DNA of 7,891 bases, from NCBI GenBank assembly GCA_023247955.1, contig JAHFFL010000048.1:1-7891 (forward strand), in the 5' to 3' direction. Origin of the DNA: Candidatus Omnitrophota bacterium. GTDB lineage: Bacteria > Omnitrophota > Gorgyraeia > 2-02-FULL-51-18. A program made the position numbers and the translations under genes. Positions within the stretch are counted from its first letter, which is position 1. Every line of letters starts with the position of its first letter. This document shows positions 5,408 through 7,891 of this stretch, piece after piece. The notes under the pieces were generated by a model, which was given only the letters and a program-made list of their open reading frames with translations, did not search any database and had not been told where the DNA came from.

Positions 5408-6037
5408 GTGCACGATTTTTTTTCCGCGCTCAGCCACCCCGACCAGCTGATCGCGTGGGGCGGGTATCTCGGCCTCGCGCTCATCATTTTTTCTGAAACA
5501 GGAATCCTTGCCGGATTTTTTCTGCCCGGGGATTCGCTGCTCGTGACGGCGGGCCTTGTCGCGTCGCAGGGAAAACTCGACTACCTCACCTTAAACGCGC
5601 TGCTTATTTCCTGCGCCATTGCGGGCGATACCGCGGGATACTGGATCGGGTATCAAGTGGGCCCCAAGCTCTTCAAAAGGGAAGACTCTTTCTTTTTCCG
5701 CAAGAGCCATCTTGAACGCACCCACCGTTTTTTTGAGCGGCACGGCGGCAAGACGATTGTGCTCGCGCGTTTTGTGCCGATCGTGAGGACCTTCGCGCCG
5801 ACGGTGGCTGGGGTGGGGAGGATGAGCTACCGGAAGTTTCTCTCCTATAATGTGCTTGGCGGGCTGTTCTGGGTGCTTGGCATGACTTCGATCGGGTTTT
5901 TTCTAGGCCGCTCCATCCCGAACATAGAAAAACACCTGCACCTCGTGATCGCGATCGTGGTCGTCGTATCATTTCTTCCGCTCGTTTTCGAGTGGCTCAA
6001 AGCGAAGAAAAATCAGCAAGCAGGGAAGAACGCGTGA
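5408..6037 (+). CDS. DedA-family (SNARE-associated/VTT) inner-membrane protein
   Basis: 209 residues from a GTG start, 9 nt after hppA. Several hydrophobic segments (about residues 18-50, 60-85, 115-137, 142-165 and 175-197) fit the usual DedA fold. Family motifs are clear: F-S-E30-T, FFLPGD42SLL, GDTAGYWIGYQVG, then AR121FVPIVR127TFAPTVAGVG. The four charged residues E30, D42, R121 and R127 have exactly the spacing of the functionally essential E39, D51, R130 and R136 of E. coli YqjA. DedA proteins are proton-motive-force-dependent; members support envelope homeostasis and some flip lipid carriers such as undecaprenyl phosphate or phospholipids. Which lipid or ion this one handles cannot be told. 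Position after a proton-pumping pyrophosphatase fits a need for proton-motive force. The end ..QQAGKNA overlaps the next gene. Confidence 0.92.
   Translation: MHDFFSALSHPDQLIAWGGYLGLALIIFSETGILAGFFLPGDSLLVTAGLVASQGKLDYLTLNALLISCAIAGDTAGYWIGYQVGPKLFKREDSFFFRKSHLERTHRFFERHGGKTIVLARFVPIVRTFAPTVAGVGRMSYRKFLSYNVLGGLFWVLGMTSIGFFLGRSIPNIEKHLHLVIAIVVVVSFLPLVFEWLKAKKNQQAGKNA
6022..6026 (+). promoter_or_regulatory. Ribosome binding site that sets the TolC-family start
   Basis: AGGGA within the end of the DedA gene lies about 7 bases before the GTG at 6034. The alternative in-frame GTG at 5992 lacks such a site and would put 14 mostly polar residues before the signal peptide. Confidence 0.55.
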
Positions 6038-7320
6038 AAAAAATTCTGTCCGTTTTCCCTATTCTCTTGTTGGTGTCTTTTTCGGTTCTGGCGGGGCAGG
6101 GCCCGATTGCGCAAACTCCTTTGACTTTGGCCGAGGCCTATCGCTTGGCCTTGAAGCAAAGCGAGGAGATCGCGATTCACGAGGAAACCCTGCGCGCCGC
6201 CGAGGGCCATTTTTATCAGGCCTTTCAGGTGATCTTGCCGAAAATTGATTATTCGATTACGAGAACGGAACAAGAGGCCGTGAACGGCGCAAGCGCCGAC
6301 ACCACGGCGGGAAACTCCTTGAGGCGATCGACGCCTCTTCAGAAATTTACGCTGAACCAGCCGATTTTCTCCGGATTCAAGGAATTCGCGGCCATTCAGG
6401 GCGCCGGCGCCGAGAAGCGCCAGCGCCGTTATGAAATCCAGAGGGCCAAGGAACTTCTTTTTATTGACGTGATGGGCGCTTTTTACGCGGTGCTCGAGAC
6501 CCAAAAAGACATCGGTACCTTGAGCGACGTGCAGGCGCTTATGAAAATCCGCCGCGCGGAACTGATCGGAAGGGCGCGGTTGGGCCGGTCGCGGGAGAGC
6601 GAAGTCCAGGGAGCTACCTCTGATTTAAAACTCATCGAGGTGGAGTTGGAGGACGCCAAGCGCCAATGGACTCTAGCCAAAGAGCTTCTTGAGTTTTATA
6701 TCGGTGGTGAATTAAAAAACGGCCTTCAGGACGTGGAGCTCCCGGCGGATCTACAGGGCGGCGCCCTTGAAACCGTCAAGTCCGCGGAAAACCGGGCGGA
6801 TGTGAAGGCGGCCGAGAATGCCAAGATTTTAGCCGAAAAAGGGACGGTGGTCGCGCGCGCGGGGCTTTTTCCCACGGTCTCGGTCGACGGGAATTATTAC
6901 ACTGAGCGCGTCGGCGTTCAGAAAGACATCGATTGGGACGTGGTGCTGAAGATCGACGTGCCGCTGTTTGACCGGCTTGATACTTTTGGAGACATGAAAG
7001 TCGCCGCGGCCGAAGAAGAATCCGCGAGGATGACTTGGCGCAAGGCCAAACGTCTGGCCGAGCTCGACATCAAAAACGCCGTCGAGGATTTCGGGGCGGC
7101 CAGGCGCATCCAGGCCCGGCTGCGGGAAGCGGCGAGGGCGACGAAGAAAAACTATGAACTGCAGACGAAGGAATACCGGCTCAGTCTCGTGAACAACCTG
7201 CAGGTGTTGGACGCGCTCAAGGATTATCAGGACGTCGCCCGGCGATTTAACCAGGCGCATTATCAGATGAAGAGAAATTTTTGGAAGCTCAGGGTGGCGC
7301 TGGGAAAAGCAGCGCCCTAA
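6034..7320 (+). CDS. TolC-family outer-membrane efflux channel
   Basis: 428 residues from GTG 6034. This start overlaps the DedA stop in the form GTGA (4 nt), has a ribosome site, and gives a clean signal peptide (MKKILSVFPILLLVSFSVLAG, cleavage near residues 20-26). A longer form from GTG 5992 would have 14 extra residues. The mature protein shows the duplicated TolC (OEP) layout: LTLAEAYRLALKQS, a helix, then a strand ILPKIDYSITRTE, FTLNQPIFSGFKEFAAI, long helices to about residue 215, then a second repeat with GLFPTVSVDGNYYTE, LKIDVPLFDRL and long terminal helices. TolC proteins form trimers, a barrel in the outer membrane plus a periplasmic alpha-tunnel, and join inner-membrane pumps through an adaptor. 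The RND permease gene starts 15 nt downstream, so it is probably the outlet of that pump. Length is normal for the family. Confidence 0.93.
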   Translation: MKKILSVFPILLLVSFSVLAGQGPIAQTPLTLAEAYRLALKQSEEIAIHEETLRAAEGHFYQAFQVILPKIDYSITRTEQEAVNGASADTTAGNSLRRSTPLQKFTLNQPIFSGFKEFAAIQGAGAEKRQRRYEIQRAKELLFIDVMGAFYAVLETQKDIGTLSDVQALMKIRRAELIGRARLGRSRESEVQGATSDLKLIEVELEDAKRQWTLAKELLEFYIGGELKNGLQDVELPADLQGGALETVKSAENRADVKAAENAKILAEKGTVVARAGLFPTVSVDGNYYTERVGVQKDIDWDVVLKIDVPLFDRLDTFGDMKVAAAEEESARMTWRKAKRLAELDIKNAVEDFGAARRIQARLREAARATKKNYELQTKEYRLSLVNNLQVLDALKDYQDVARRFNQAHYQMKRNFWKLRVALGKAAP

Positions 7321-7325
7321 GCCGC

Positions 7326-7329
7326 GGAG
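7326..7329 (+). promoter_or_regulatory. Ribosome binding site of the RND permease gene
   Basis: GGAG lies 6 bases before the ATG at 7336. An ATG at 7331 between them is followed after one codon by TGA and cannot be the start of a gene. Confidence 0.65.
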
Positions 7330-7335
7330 CATGAG

Positions 7336-7891
7336 ATGACACTGTCGGATATTTCCATCAAGAACCCGGTCTTCGCCTGGATGCTCATGGCGGGTCTGAT
7401 CTTTTTCGGCTGGCTCGCTTTTAACGATCTCGGCGTCAGCGAGATGCCCGAGGTGGATTTTCCGGTCGTTTCGGTGAGTATCACTTGGGAAGGCGCGGCT
7501 CCCGAGGTCATGGAAAGCGATGTCGTGGATATCGCAGAGGACGCCGTCATGAGCGTCCAGGGGATACGCGAAGTCTCTTCCACGACCCGCCAGGGGATGG
7601 CGGACATCACGATCGAGTTTGAGCTGGAACGCGATATCGACGTGGCCCTTCAGGAAGTGCAATCCAAGATTGCTCAGGCCCAGCAGCGTCTGCCCAAGGA
7701 AATCGACCCCCCGGTAGTCCAGAAAGTAAATCCTACGGACCAGCCGATACTATGGCTGGCATTGTCCAGCGCAGACAAACCGCTTCGGGAAATCATGGGT
7801 TATGTGCAGGACACCTTGAAAGACCGTTTCCAAACGATTAATGGCGTCGGCGACATTATTTTGGGAGGTTACGTCGAGAGAAACTTAAGAA
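7336..7891 (+). CDS. RND-family efflux permease (AcrB type), N-terminal part
   Basis: 185 codons are seen before the window ends; complete members have about 1000-1050 residues. Residues 1-12 (MTLSDISIKNPV) are the typical cytoplasmic lead, followed by the first membrane helix (FAWMLMAGLIFFGWLAF). Next come the first porter-domain motifs: LGVSEMPEVDFPVVSVSITWEG, APEVMESDVVDIAEDAVMSVQGIREVSS, GMADITIEFELERDIDVALQEVQSKI, QQRLPKEIDPPVV and QPILWLALSS. These are the conserved start of proton-driven HAE-type tripartite exporters; substrate cannot be inferred. It follows the TolC-family gene by 15 nt. No membrane-fusion (adaptor) gene lies between them, so it must lie downstream or elsewhere, and the pump's proton relay residues are outside the window. 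Confidence 0.93.
   Translation, partial: MTLSDISIKNPVFAWMLMAGLIFFGWLAFNDLGVSEMPEVDFPVVSVSITWEGAAPEVMESDVVDIAEDAVMSVQGIREVSSTTRQGMADITIEFELERDIDVALQEVQSKIAQAQQRLPKEIDPPVVQKVNPTDQPILWLALSSADKPLREIMGYVQDTLKDRFQTINGVGDIILGGYVERNLR

Noticed and set aside
5992..6033. Longer start (GTG 5992) for the TolC-family gene
   Set aside because: It lacks a ribosome site and would put 14 polar residues before an otherwise normal signal peptide; GTG 6034 fits better.
6400..6411. 12-bp perfect palindrome GGCGCCGGCGCC
   Set aside because: It lies within the TolC coding sequence where it encodes Gly-Ala-Gly-Ala, has no T-tract after it, and is expected by chance in GC-rich DNA.
6829..7662. 277-residue minus-strand open frame
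   Set aside because: It spans the end of the TolC gene and the start of the RND gene, both clearly real on the + strand, and shows no recognisable motif.

Overview
The window carries six genes, all on the + strand, from a diderm (outer-membrane-bearing) bacterium. The evidence for an outer membrane is direct: a C-terminally aromatic beta-barrel, a TolC-family channel and the start of an RND efflux pump, several with Sec signal peptides. No rRNA, tRNA or other clear taxonomic marker is present. The mixture (FecR-domain protein with a long low-complexity tail, stand-alone barrel, K+-independent H+-pyrophosphatase, DedA, TolC/RND) would fit an uncultured lineage such as Omnitrophota or a deltaproteobacterium-like group, but this placement is a guess. 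The DNA is fairly GC-rich in the genes and AT-rich in the promoter regions.

Layout. (a) 1-444: 3' part of a gene for a PEGA-like protein ending in a SHOCT domain; its start lies outside the window. (b) 445-708: a non-coding gap with a small tandem repeat, a 36-codon minus-strand reading frame that may be the tail of a decayed transposase, and an AT-rich promoter cluster. (c) 709-3074: two exported proteins, each with its own sigma70-like promoter placed so close to the start codon that the mRNAs may be leaderless. The first is a FecR-domain protein whose tail holds ten 7-residue EEPKIKV-type repeats; the second is an outer-membrane beta-barrel of about 14 strands. (d) 3099-7891: a tightly packed operon that begins at an extended -10 promoter: hppA (H+-pyrophosphatase), a DedA-family membrane protein, a TolC-family outer-membrane channel and the N-terminal 185 codons of an RND permease. 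Gaps are 9 nt, a 4-nt overlap and 15 nt.

How the genes could work together. The pyrophosphatase makes proton-motive force from PPi; DedA proteins and RND pumps use it, and the TolC channel completes the RND export path. This reads as an energised envelope/efflux operon. No periplasmic adaptor gene is seen between the TolC and RND genes. The FecR-domain protein and the barrel look like an envelope pair of unknown function and are the least-explained part of the window. No CRISPR array, prophage, integrase, toxin-antitoxin pair or intact insertion sequence is seen.
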